From positions 48,722 through 112,721 of the forward strand of contig BDDC01000101.1 in NCBI GenBank assembly GCA_001662425.1: a stretch of DNA of 64,000 nt, in the 5' to 3' direction. This document shows, piece by piece, positions 23,201 through 34,700 of this stretch. The position numbers and the translations under genes are program-made. The DNA is from Chlamydomonas sphaeroides. Its lineage: Eukaryota > Chlorophyta > Chlorophyceae > Chlamydomonadales > Chlamydomonadaceae. Numbering within the stretch: the first letter of the stretch is position 1; every line of letters begins with the position of its first letter. Below the pieces are notes generated by a model, which searched no databases, had not been told where the DNA came from, and saw only the letters and a program-made list of their open reading frames with translations.

Positions 23201-25488
23201 GGCGCGGGCGACCGGACGGCGCGCAGCACCGCGCGGGCGGCGGCGCCCCAGCGGCCACGGCAAGACCCTACCTCGACGAACTTGTGCAGGGCCGCGATGT
23301 CCGCCTCGCCCTGCCGCCACTTCTCCCGGTACAGCCAAGGCAGCAGCCGCCGCCACACGCTGTGCGTGCGGTCGGCGATCTCGCGGATCGCCTGCGGGTC
23401 GGTTGCAGCACACAGCGGCGGCGGCGGCGCCGAGGCCCGCTCAGAAACTGGCAGCCCGGCGGTGCGGGCACAGCGTACGTACATGTGCGTGGGGTCCACG
23501 GGGGCCCACGGTCGCCATCAACGAGCCCCTATCACGCAACGAACCCCTATCGACGAGCCTCTGTCACCGAACCCCCATTAACAAGCTCTTATCAACGAAC
23601 TCTATCAAGCAACGAACCGCTTACGCACCTGGTCCAGGTGGGTGGGCAGCTCCGCCGCCTGTGGGTTGTCCAGGAACCCGAAGTCCATTCCAAAGGCCGC
23701 CAGCCCAATGATCTCCAGCGTCAAGGCGTTGGTCAGCCAGCTCACGTTGACGCTGCCACCGGGCCGCAGCACCTCGTCGCAGCCGCTGCCGCTGCCGCCG
23801 CTGGCAGCTCCGGCGCTGACGCGTTCCAGGAAGTCGCCCAGCTTGGACACGCAGCGCAGGATGACGGGGTAGTGGTGGCTGGGGGTGTGGGTGTGGGTGT
23901 GGGTGAGGCGCCGGCGGCGGCATGTGAGGACCCACGTAGCGGACGACGGATGCACGGGAGCACGCCGTCGTGCGTCTGTCCTGCGCGCAACCTGACGCAC
24001 TTCTGAGGGATGGCTACGCAGGCAATACGCAGGCAGCTCGAGCGAGGATGCGCGTACGTGCGTGGTCCGACCGACCCGCGCGGGAGCACGCGCCCACGGC
24101 AGCCATAGCCACGGCAGCTCGTACAGCTCCTCATCACGTACCTCAGGGTGCCGGGACCCATGGCTAGGCCGTACACCCGCCGCGCAGCTCGCCACGTGTC
24201 CGTCTGGTGGGCAGTCGTGAACACACCGACCACGCCCATGCGCGCGTGCGGGCTGCCGTACGTGCCGGCGGGCGGGCATGGCGGAGCGAGGTATGGCAGC
24301 GCAGCAGCGAAGCGAGCGCGGGCAGCAGCACGGCGGCGGCAGCAGGGTGAGGTGTGCGTAAGTATGCATGCGCGGTCGATGCGGTAGGTGATGCGGCGGT
24401 GGCGTGGGTGAGGGCGGGGTATCTGGTTGCGCGTGGCTGGTTGGGGTCTTGATTGGATGGGTGATGAGGTGCACGCATTGCACGTGGTCAAGGAGGACAT
24501 GGATGGGAATGTGGGTGGCGCCGCCAGCAGCCTGCCTTGATTCAGCCCCTTGCCGTCGTCGGGTTGGGGGCGGCCGCACCCGGCGGGCGGAGGAGCACTG
24601 GCAGCATACGTACGCAAGGAAGTGCACATACGCACATACATACGTACGAACGCACATACGCTGCACGCGGGCCTCACCTCACTAGGGGCCCCCATGTGCT
24701 AGAATAGTCGTCGGCCTGTTGGGGGTGGGCCGGCGAGTGGGGTCGTCGCGCGCATCGTGCAGCAGGTACATCGTGCAGCAGGTACGGCAGGTAGGAGTGG
24801 TAGTTCGGGTCGCTCGGATTGGTACGTAGGCTAGGATTGGTGTTGTGCGTGTTTTGTGCAGCCGAGGGCGGAGTAGCTGCCCTTGACCAGCAAGCTGTTC
24901 GAATTATGCTAGGTAGCAGCTGTCCGTGCGTGGCGTGGCGGCTGCTGATGAGGGTCGCCTAGCGAGCTTAGCGAGCGAGCTCACACCTTCGGCACGTTGG
25001 CCTCGCCGTGGGCCAGGATGCGTGGGATGAGCGACGGCTCTGCAATGGCAGAGGGCACGACACCACACACTTGCTCGTGAGCGAGCAACGCAGCACGCAC
25101 ACGGCTCTTGCGTTCAGCTACAGCACGTGCGCGATCGATGCCGTAGGAGCGGCGGGCGTCCGTGCGTGCGTGCATGCAGCTACGTTTCACACCTGTAACG
25201 ATGAGCACCCTCTTGCCCATGAGCTCAAAGGTGTATATGCCGCCATACTCAATGGACCACTTGACAAACTGAAAAGGCGCGGCGGCGGTAAATGAGCGAG
25301 GAAATTGTCAGCAGCGGGCAAGTAGCGACCACACCACCCGTAAAATATGGACAGCATATCACCAGCTCTTTGGGGAAAAATGGACTTCTGAGGTATGTGG
25401 GCAAAATTCCGAGCCACGGCAAGGCTTTGGGGCCGGGTATGTTATTCGGCACCACGGGCTTCGGCGTCTGTGGCTGTAAGGACGGCAT
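20266..25488 (-). CDS. cytochrome P450 monooxygenase
   Basis: Exons in transcript order: 25488-25363, 25268-25193, 25039-24987, 24203-24142, 23878-23629, 23391-23272, 22528-22435, 22293-22218, 21925-21846, 21427-21024, 20808-20266; about 627 residues. Visible P450 landmarks are the Pro-rich start (IPGPKALPWLG), the C-helix WRAAR, the conserved TLEIIGLAAFGMDF block, helix I (ATLLIGSLTSAV, about residue 275), the ExxR Glu (HEAAR, about 389), a shortened PERF-like DRW, and the haem loop FSRGSRNCPG with Cys at about 567. Two low-complexity inserts are unusual: an Ala-rich one before ExxR and a ~90-residue Ser/Gly/Asp-rich one between DRW and the haem loop. Helix I lacks the usual acidic residue. 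No N-terminal membrane anchor is seen with the ATG at 25488; the frame stays open to 25611. A short exon between 24987 and 24203 may be missing. The CYP family and substrate are unknown. Confidence 0.85.
22919..22936. repeat. dispersed repeat tail, copy 1
   Basis: The 18-base string ctatttctattcctattt occurs here, in P450 intron sequence, and again at 26457-26474, where it directly follows a second dispersed motif. In addition tatgtttggactct occurs twice nearby, at about 22824 and 22937. Confidence 0.55.
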
Positions 25489-25793
25489 TTCTGATGTAAA
25501 TCGGCAGCCACGCTCGGTCGGAGCACAGTTGCCGAGGTAGGACGCACGTTCGCAATGTTTACAAATGAACTCTGTGCGATGTAACAGTGTAATGGAGTAG
25601 TGTAGCCGCACTAGTTCAACAAGACTAAACTATGTGCATATTTACGCATCTATCACGGGAGCCGACCCGTTCATGGGCAGCTGCGTGAAACTACTTCATG
25701 GCCATCATGCTTCAATTTGTTTGGCGTTTGTCGACCTCAAGTAACGCTGTATCATACACAAATTGCAAAATAGTTTGTAAAAACTGTGGAGTA
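25489..25793. promoter_or_regulatory. short divergent promoter region between P450 and ABC transporter
   Basis: Only about 305 bases separate the proposed ATG codons of the P450 (-) and the ABC transporter (+). The stretch is clearly more AT-rich than the flanking DNA, as expected for a promoter. If the upstream in-frame ATGs (25611 for the P450, 25698 for the transporter) are used, the gap shrinks to under 90 bases. No specific factor site was identified. Confidence 0.55.
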
Positions 25794-28700
25794 ATGCCAC
25801 GCGACGACAACGCGGCGACCCCCGTTATAACAAGTAACCAGCAACAACCCACAAAAAATTCGCTGAAGCCGGTGCCTTTCTGGAAGCTGCTCAGGTCTGA
25901 GGTGCAGGCGTTGTCGGCTTACTTGCATCTTGCTGCTGCTGGCTGCGCTGGAGTCGTCGCGCCCTACACGCCCCTGCTGCGTTTCACGCACGCTGCACGC
26001 GTTGATGCACTCCCGCAGCACATCGGACACCACAGATGTGGTCTTGATAGCCATCGGCAGCGTCAGCGCGCTTTGCAATGGTGAGGCATAGCACGTATAT
26101 ATTGATGGCATCTCACCTGCATCAACTCGCTCTTTCGCGGGTACTCGCGGGCGGGAGCGAGCGTTGACGCACGGCGAGCGGCCATGCCTCCACGAACATG
26201 CGAACGCCTCCTTCTACGGGGCCGTGTCGCCTACGTGGACGGGAGGATTGCTTGACACGCACGGGAGCAGCGTCGCCACACGACGCACGACGCCGACCAC
26301 CTGAGGCGCGGTCCCACAGGGGTCGAGCAGGCACACAACCTGCCTCCCGAAAACCCCCTCATACCTGGGGGACAGGGCGCGTATGTAGGGGACTCGGCTC
26401 CAACCCCCCTGCCGCCCTACCTCCTTAAATCACGGCGGGTCAAGCCCGCTGTACCTCTATTTCTATTCCTATTTATACAAGCGCGGGAGCCGCGTCGCCT
26501 GTCGTGGGAAACGTACGTGGCACTGCGGGTTCAGTCAACGTTTTGTTACATTTGTATTTGCGCCTTATTATCAGAGTAATCTGAATTTCCTGGTGCTCCA
26601 CATGCACATGCTCTGACGCCCTGGCAATGTAGCCGCCTTTTCCCAGTCTCTACGTTGTATGCACCACGCGTGTCCTACCCTGCCTGCACACTACTGTCCA
26701 CACACAGGGGCCCTGGGTCCACTTGGGACCATCATCTTCGGCAGCTTCTTCGGTGCGTGCAGGGGAGATCCCCTGCCTGGGTGCATGCGTGATGAGCGGG
26801 TAGATCGATAGCACGCATTGTTGCCTGCACGCGAGCATGTATGACCGCCCTTGCTGGATGACCAGCCACTACAGCCACATGCTTGCATCTGGACCAACCT
26901 TAATACCTGCAGCCACCCCGCCCGCCGCGCGCGCACCTCGCGCGGACTCCCACCCGCCTGCTGCATTCCCGTGTGCTTATCTTTTCCAACGCCACCGCCC
27001 GCTTCGACCGTTCACAGACACGCTGGCAAGCGACCCCACGGCTGCTGGCTTCCTGCAGCGGGTGTCGTACTATGCGCTGCAGTACCTGTACATTGCCCTG
27101 GGCGCCATGGTCGCGAGCTACCTGGAGGCTGCCGCCTGGATGTACACTGGCAACCGCCAGGTGGGCAGCATGTCTATACGTACGGCAGCTATGCTTTGCA
27201 CGCACACTACACCGGCACAAACAGCGCACACACCCGCTAGAGCGAGGCAGGCCACATACACGAACGCAGCAGCAGGCTGGGACGCACGGCATCGGCACCA
27301 TGCCAGGTTGTAGGGCCGCCTGCGGCATTGACCGCACCGAGCGGCCCCGCACGCCATTCCGCGCTTCGTGGCGCACACTACACACAGGGCACGCAGCCGC
27401 TTGCTTGCCCGCACTACTGCACCTCATCACCCGCCCACGCCCACGCGCTGCCCCCAGGCCAACCGGCTGCGCTCACGCTTTCTGGCGGCGGCGCTGCGTC
27501 AGGACGTGGCGTTCTTCGACACAGGCACCACCACCGGCAAGTCGAGTCGAGTCGAGCCGAGCCGTGCGTACGCCTAGCTGCTGCTACGAACTACCGGGCG
27601 GGGTCGTCCGTCCCGGCATCGACCGCTGGCTGGTGCTGCACACGCAGCTTTGATGCCATCCGCGACATACATGCAGCCAGCACCAAGCAAATGAACTGCG
27701 GCCAGCTGCCTGGCTGCGCCACAGAGTCCAAGTAACCGGCACGTTCGCCCCCTGTGTACCCCGTGTGCGTGTGCGCCCCTTCATACTTCCACCCCGTGCT
27801 TTCGTCCCTGCCCCACGGCAGGTGCCCTGATGCGGGTGCTGGATGAGGACTCTGTGGCCGTCCAGAACGCCATCAGCGAGAAGCTGGGCGCCTTCCTGCG
27901 CCACAGGTGCCTGGGGCTGGCTGTGATCATCCTGAATAACAATAAGGAACAAGCATCCGTACCGATACAGTTATCAATCAACCGGTTGGTCGCGCGCACA
28001 GCGTGCGCGGTCATCGACGCACCCCGTTCGGCCGTGCTGGAGAGAGAGAGAGACGTTACAAAAGGAAACGGAAAAGGAAAGAGACAGGAAAAGGCAAAAG
28101 CCAAAAAGAAGCAGAAAAAGGAAAAGCAAAAGGGACGAGCAAAAATGCTCCCAGCCCCTGGACAGCACCACCTACCCAGCTCTGACACACACACAGCACC
28201 ACCACCACATCAAGGCAGCACACACAGCCCCAAAAGCACCTACACTGCACCCAGCAACAAACAGGACACACACAAGCACAAGGCTGGGACAAGGGCCACA
28301 CACGAGCACAAGCCAGAACCNNNNNNNNNNNNNNNNNNNNNNNNNNNNNNNNNNNNNNNNNNNNNNNNNNNNNNNNNNNNNNNNNNNNNNNNNNNNNNNN
28401 NNNNNNNNNNNNNNNNNNNNNNNNNNNNNNNNNNNNNNNNNNNNNNNNNNNNNNNNNNNNNNNNNNNNNNNNNNNNNNNNNNNNNNNNNNNNNNNNNNNN
28501 NNNNNNNNNNNNNNNNNNNNNNNNNNNNNNNNNNNNNNNNNNNNNNNNNNNNNNNNNNNNNNNNNNNNNNNNNNNNNNNNNNNNNNNNNNNNNNNNNNNN
28601 NNNNNNNNNNNNNNNNNNNNNNNNNNNNNNNNNNNNNNNNNNNNNNNNNNNNNNNNNNNNNNNNNNNNNNNNNNNNNNNNNNNNNNNNNNNNNNNNNNNN

Positions 28701-31700
28701 NNNNNNNNNNNNNNNNNNNNNNNNNNNNNNNNNNNNNNNNNNNNNNNNNNNNNNNNNNNNNNNNNNNNNNNNNNNNNNNNNNNNNNNNNGACTGCACCCA
28801 CGCAGAACACGAGCCCTTCAGACGTTCTGAGCGCCAGCAGTACGCGCTCTCTCTCCAGCGGCCGTTCTCCAGTACGCGCTCTCTCTCCTGGGCGCACGCA
28901 CGCACGGGCACCTCCACCTGCGTCGAGCAGAGGCTGGCCTGGCGCGTGCACGCCGGCAAACGATCCTAGAAACAGCAAATCTGCACCTGCACCTCGCTCG
29001 CTCACGGCACGGTACGTAGCGGCGGCCGCGTGCGCAGCCTGACCATACGTGCTTGAAACACGCGGCTTGCTCCGCCGTGCCGCCATGAGCTGGCGCCTGC
29101 GACCGCACCGGCTGCTTCTGGTGCGGCGCGGTGCGCGTGTGTGCTGCTGGTTTAGGCCCCCACCCGCACACCCCACCATGCATACTGGCACACCCCCTGT
29201 GGCGCCCGCCCGCCGCGCACATCGGAACCCCTGTTTGACGCACATGGGCATGTACGCAAGATGCACGCAAGATGCATGCAACAACATAGCATGCAGCAAC
29301 CCACATGCCCTAAAACCGCACCACCCACGCCTATCCGCAGCTGCGCAGTGGTCGCGGGCTTTGCCATCGGTTTCTCGTATGGCTGGGAGATGGCCCTGGT
29401 GATGCTGGGCTGCATGCCGCTGCTGGGGCTGAGCGGCGGCCTGACGGCGTACGGCACCGCCCTCGCCAGCAGCGCCACGGCCAAGGCCTATGCCAAGGTG
29501 CGGCCGCGGGCGCGGGTCGGTGCGCGGGCGGGGTCCAGGTGGCCTTGGGCACGCTGCGTGGCGCGCGCGGGCTTCGGCAGCGCGATGCGGCTCGATTCAG
29601 CGGGCTTGCTGGCTCTCTTGCTCTCGAGGCTTGGGATGGGCGCGTACGCCAGCAGCGCCCCGTACGGCTGCTGCCTGCCTGCCTGCCTGCCTGTCTAACC
29701 GTGCCTGGCGCACGTGCATGCTCATGCAGGCCAGCAGCATCGCGCAGCAGCACATTGTGCACATCCGCACGGTCGCCGCCTACTGCAGAGGCCGGCTGGC
29801 CGCGCAGCAGTACTGCCAGGCCCTGGAGGTCACCCACGTTTGGGTGAGCCCCGCGCCCCGCTCTTCCTGTGTTCGATGCCGGTCCGTCGCCCTGCTGGCT
29901 GGGGCTAGCGAGGCCTTGCACGTGAAGTACGCCGACGGATGCGTCCAGCCATGGCAGCGGCGTACACGCTCGCTGTGGCACGCCGCTGCGCGCCTGCTGC
30001 TTCACCCGGGCCGCCCGCGTGCACTCGCAGGCCCGGCGGCAGTCGTGGATCAACGGACTCAGCTTCGGCCTGGGCCAGGCCGCGCTGTACGGCACATACG
30101 CCGCCGGGCTGTACTACGGCGCGCACCGCGTGGCGGCGGGCTCCTACACGGGCGGCACCGTTGCGTTGGTACGACAGGCTGACGAGCGGGTGTTGGTGGC
30201 TGGTGGCGGGGTGCAAGCCGGCAAGCTGCGCTAAGCACTGGGCGGCCTACGGCCCTCGGCGCCTAGGGCCTCGGCAGCCAGGGGAGCTCAGCAGCGCCGC
30301 ATACATACGGTCGGTACTGACCCACGTCTGTCCCTGGCTGGCGCCCGCCCCCACGCGCGGCGGCACCGCTGTGCGGCCATCCAGGTGCTCATGTCGACCA
30401 TGCTAGGCGGCTACTCGGTGGGCTGTGCACTGCCCAACCTGACCGACTTCGCGCGGGTACGCAGGCGCACGTGCCTCCTCCTGACTGCGCGCGGCGAGGT
30501 GCTGTCAACAATCTGCGCGGGGGCTGTCGTGCGCGGGGCGCGGGCTGCGTGGGACCAACCAACCAGCCTTGGGCGACATCGCAGCGCCCCAACCGCCCTC
30601 AACCGCCCTCAACTGCCCCCAACCGCTGCATCGCAGGGTCGCGCTGCCGGCGCTCGCTTGTTCGATGTCATCGAGCGCGGGACCGGCTCGGCGTCGTCCG
30701 GCGCCCCGGAGCGAGGCAGCAGCGGCGGCGACGGCGACAGCGGCACGGACACGCCCAGCAGCGGCTGGGCGGTGGCTGAGCCCGAGGGCCCCGTGGCGGG
30801 CGAGCTGGAGCTGCGGCGCGTGCGCTTCGCCTACCCCAGCCGCCCCGACGTGATCGTGTTTCCCGGCTTCTCGCTGCATGTGCCGGCCGGCAGCACGATG
30901 GCGCTCGTGGGAGCCTCGGGCAGCGGGTGAGCACGCGCGCGCGCGCGTCGACAGGTACATGGTCGTGGCCAGCAGCGGCCCGTGGCCTCCACATGCGCCC
31001 GAGCCTGGGCCTAGGTGCTGGCGGCGGCGCCGGGTCCCCTTCCCATTTGTAGCTCCTGCTGCGTGCGTGCGCCCCCCGCCGCCTCTCGTACGTGCGGGTT
31101 GTTTCCATCGCACCACCCCACGTCACGTCTCGCTCCTCCCCCTCGCCCCCACACCTGCCACGCCAGTAAGTCCACCGTGGTGCAGCTGGCGCTGCGATTC
31201 TACGACCCCCTGGCCGGCGCCGTGCTGCTGGACGGCAGGGACCTGCGCAGCCTGCCGCTGACGTGGCTGCGGCGCCACGTGGGTCTGGTCAGCCAGGAGC
31301 CGACGCTGTTCGCTACGAGCATATTTGAAAACATCGCGCTCGGGCGGCCGGGCGCGGGCGCGGAGGAGGTGGAGGCCGCGGCGCGCGCCGCCAACGCGCA
31401 CGCCTTCATCGCCAGCTTGCCGGCGGGCTACGAGACGCAGGTGGGCAAGCTGTGCAGTGGTGGCCGGGGGATGCCGGGGCGCGGGGTGCTCGCTGTGAAC
31501 CGTGGCACCGCCTTGCTCGCCATCGTCAGCTTTGCTTGCCGCTGTGCCCGCCGCCGGCCTCGCGCGCTGCAGGCGGGCGAGCGCGGCCTGCAGCTGAGCG
31601 GCGGCCAGAAGCAGCGCATCGCCATCGCGCGGGCCGTCCTGCGCAGCCCCAAGGTGCGGCGGCCCCAAGGTGGCGCACACGGCCAGACGCAGCCGCTCGC

Positions 31701-34700
31701 TTGGGGGGTGGCGCTAGCTGGCAGACAGCGGCAATTGCGAGGCGCGGGCCCTCGTGGGCGCGCTTGTCGGCAGCATGCGGGACTCTGCGGGGCCCTTGGT
31801 CGATGTATAAATCGGCCGATTGATAATCGAATGCGGCTGCATGCCGAGGAGCCGGGAGTTGGAAGGGATGGGTTGCATCAGCAGCCCAGGCTCGCTCGTC
31901 GCGGCAGCCCAGCTTCGAAAGCGCCTGTTACTTGCTGCACCTCTTTATCTGAGCTCACTGACCAGGTAGGTTTCATATCAGCTTCGCAGCCTGTTGCGCC
32001 CTGTTTACCCAGCTCGCTGTGTCGTCCATCCATTCCTGTACGTGGCCCGCAGGTGCTGCTGCTGGACGAGGCCACCTCGGCGTTGGACACCCGCAGCGAG
32101 GCGGCCGTGCAGGCGGCCCTCGACGCGCTGGTGGTGGGCCGCACCACCCTCGTGGTGGCGCACCGCCTGAGCACGGTGGCGGGTTGCGACGCCATCGCGG
32201 TGGTGGCGGGCGGGCAGGTGGTGGAGAGGGGCAGCCATGCCGAGCTGCTAGCAAACACGAGCGGTAGGCACGGGCGGCTCTGCAGCTGGATGCGGGCGGC
32301 CGGACGGGCCGGCCAAAGTAACCTGCGACGTGCGGTATCCCATGGGATATACGTTCCGTCCACGCGACGACGCGCCATACGACGCATGTGCGTGCCCCGT
32401 GTCGGTCGCATGCAGGCGCCTACGCCACGCTGGTGGAGCTGCAGATGCGGGCGCAGCAGCAGAGCAGCCCCGGGGGCGACGACGCAGCAGGGGAGACGGA
32501 GACCGCCAGGGACGATGAAACGGTGCTGCCGGGGGCCTCGGCCAGCGGTGATTCCTTGTCCGCAGGGCCAGGCTCCCTGAGCCACGTCGCCCGCGTGCCG
32601 TCAGGGCCTTCCGCAACGCTCGGCGACAGCCAAGCAAGGGCTTCCGTCACAGTCCACATTGACATACCATCGCCTGCAGCGAGCACGGTCGCGGGCTCGC
32701 CGCCCCCGGCGCGGCGCTGCAAAGGCCCTGCAGCTGCTGATCAGCAGGCCTGGGAGCAGGAGGACGATGCGGCAGCGCCTGGGCCCCAGCCGCCCAAAGC
32801 GCCCGACGTGCCACTGAGCCGGCTGCTGTCGTACTGCAGCGGCGAGTGGCCGGCGCTGGCGCTGGGCTGCCTGGCTAGCGTGGGCGTGGGCGCGCAGCAC
32901 CCCGCCTTTGCCTTCACGGTCGCCTCCCTCGTCCACAGCTTCTACGTGCTACCGCCGGTGGGTGCACACCTACCGGTTGAGGGGCCGCGCGGCCGCCGGG
33001 AACGAATGGACTGCTCGCTCGGCCGGCCTTACATATATACATGCACGCCAGCGTCGCTACACCATCATAACATAACATGCCGCCAATCAAGCAACTGCTG
33101 CCCACGGCATTTCCATCCTGCCCTGCCCAGTCTGTGCATGGCCCGGCCGCTGCTCACGAGTCCCGCGGGCGGCCCCGCCCCGCCCTACCTGCGCCTGCCA
33201 GGGCGAGCTCCGTGCCGAGGCCTCGTTCTACTGCTGGATGTTCTTCGTGCTCGCGCTCGGCGCGCTGGCTGCGATGGCGGTGCAGCAGGTGGCGTTCGGC
33301 CGCATCGCGCATGCTGTGTCCAGCGGCGTGCGTGGGCAGCTCTTTGGCGCAATGATGCGTCAGGAGATCGGTGCGTGCGTGGCTCCATCTTTATTCCACA
33401 GGTCTGATGAGCCTGCCAGTCCACTTCTTATTTATCTAGCTAATAATTCAAGGCGGCGCCCTTCCACTCCATCCTCGCTCTCGCCACAGGCTCCGTCCCT
33501 CTATCTCTAGCAGACGCCGCCGCATGCTCATGCGCATCGCATCGTTCGTCCCGCGTCGCCCACAGGCTGGTTTGACGACCCGGGCCGCAGCACGGGCGCG
33601 CTCACCTCCAACCTCGCCACCGACGCGGCGCAAGTCCGTGGAGCGGTGAGCACGGCGTGCGGCGTGCGGCGTTCCTCTGCTGTCCTTGCCTTTGCCCTCG
33701 CCCGGCCACTTCATGACCATGGGTGCACCCCATGGGGGCACGTGCCCCAACCCATCATGCCCGCCGACCGACCTTCGCCCCGGCCTCCTCTATCTCCACC
33801 CCGCCACGGATCTGCCTGCTGCTCGCCCGCCCGCCTGCCTGACGAGCGGCCCCTACCTTGGATCCAGGTTGGAGACGTGTGCGCGGTGCTGGTCACGCAC
33901 GCCTCAACGGTGGCACTCGGCTACTTGGTGGCCCTGGCGTACGACTGGCGCATGACGCTGGTGGTTTCAGGTGCGTTGACACAGCCAGCGGGCGCGCTAT
34001 ACATCGTATCAGTAGCTAGCATGTCGGTTTGGCCGATCAATGGCGCGCAGCGCAGGGGGCTCCGGCCCCCCGCCGGTCGCACAACCTCCTTAAATCACGT
34101 CGGGTCAAGCCCGCTGTACCTCAATTTAGGGCTTTACTCTGTAGTCCGTTTAGTCCGTTGCATCTGGCAACCCGCTCGCTCGGCGGCCCCGCCAACTCGC
34201 ACAGTGGCCTGCGTGGGCATGAGATGAGCAGCCCAGATGAGTCGAGGTGGCCGCCCATCCCCCAGGCGTGCTGCCGCTGCTGGTGGCGGCTATGGCACTA
34301 CAGATCACGTCCATCACAGGTTTCACCAGTGGTGCCGGCCAGCTCTTTGGCCACGCCAATGCGACGGCGGCAGAGGCCTTCGCCTCCATCCGTACCATCC
34401 ACGCTTACAGCCTGCAGGGCTTCGTGACAAGACAATACGACATGGCCATTGTGAGTACGACACGTATGGCATGCAGTGGTCGTACGGCAGTAAAGCGGTG
34501 TTAGCGGTGTGCGTGGTCGCCGTGCGTGCGTGGATGTTATGCAGGGCGAAGGAATGGATAGAAAGGGTTCATTGGTTGCGTCCGTCGGCCGGTGGGAGCC
34601 TCGTGCGTCCTTCCTATCAAGCATTCCTGCTGCAAAATTGGCTAAGTACTGCATTTCATACATGTTTGGCTGTGTGTGCCACGCACGCATTCACATACGC

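Noticed and set aside
25752..26111. Open frame on the minus strand that could be spliced in phase to the P450 second exon as an alternative N-terminus
   Set aside because: It is the antisense of exons 1-2 of the ABC transporter, whose plus-strand reading ([12 protein letters not shown]) fits the ABCB family and joins in phase on both sides.
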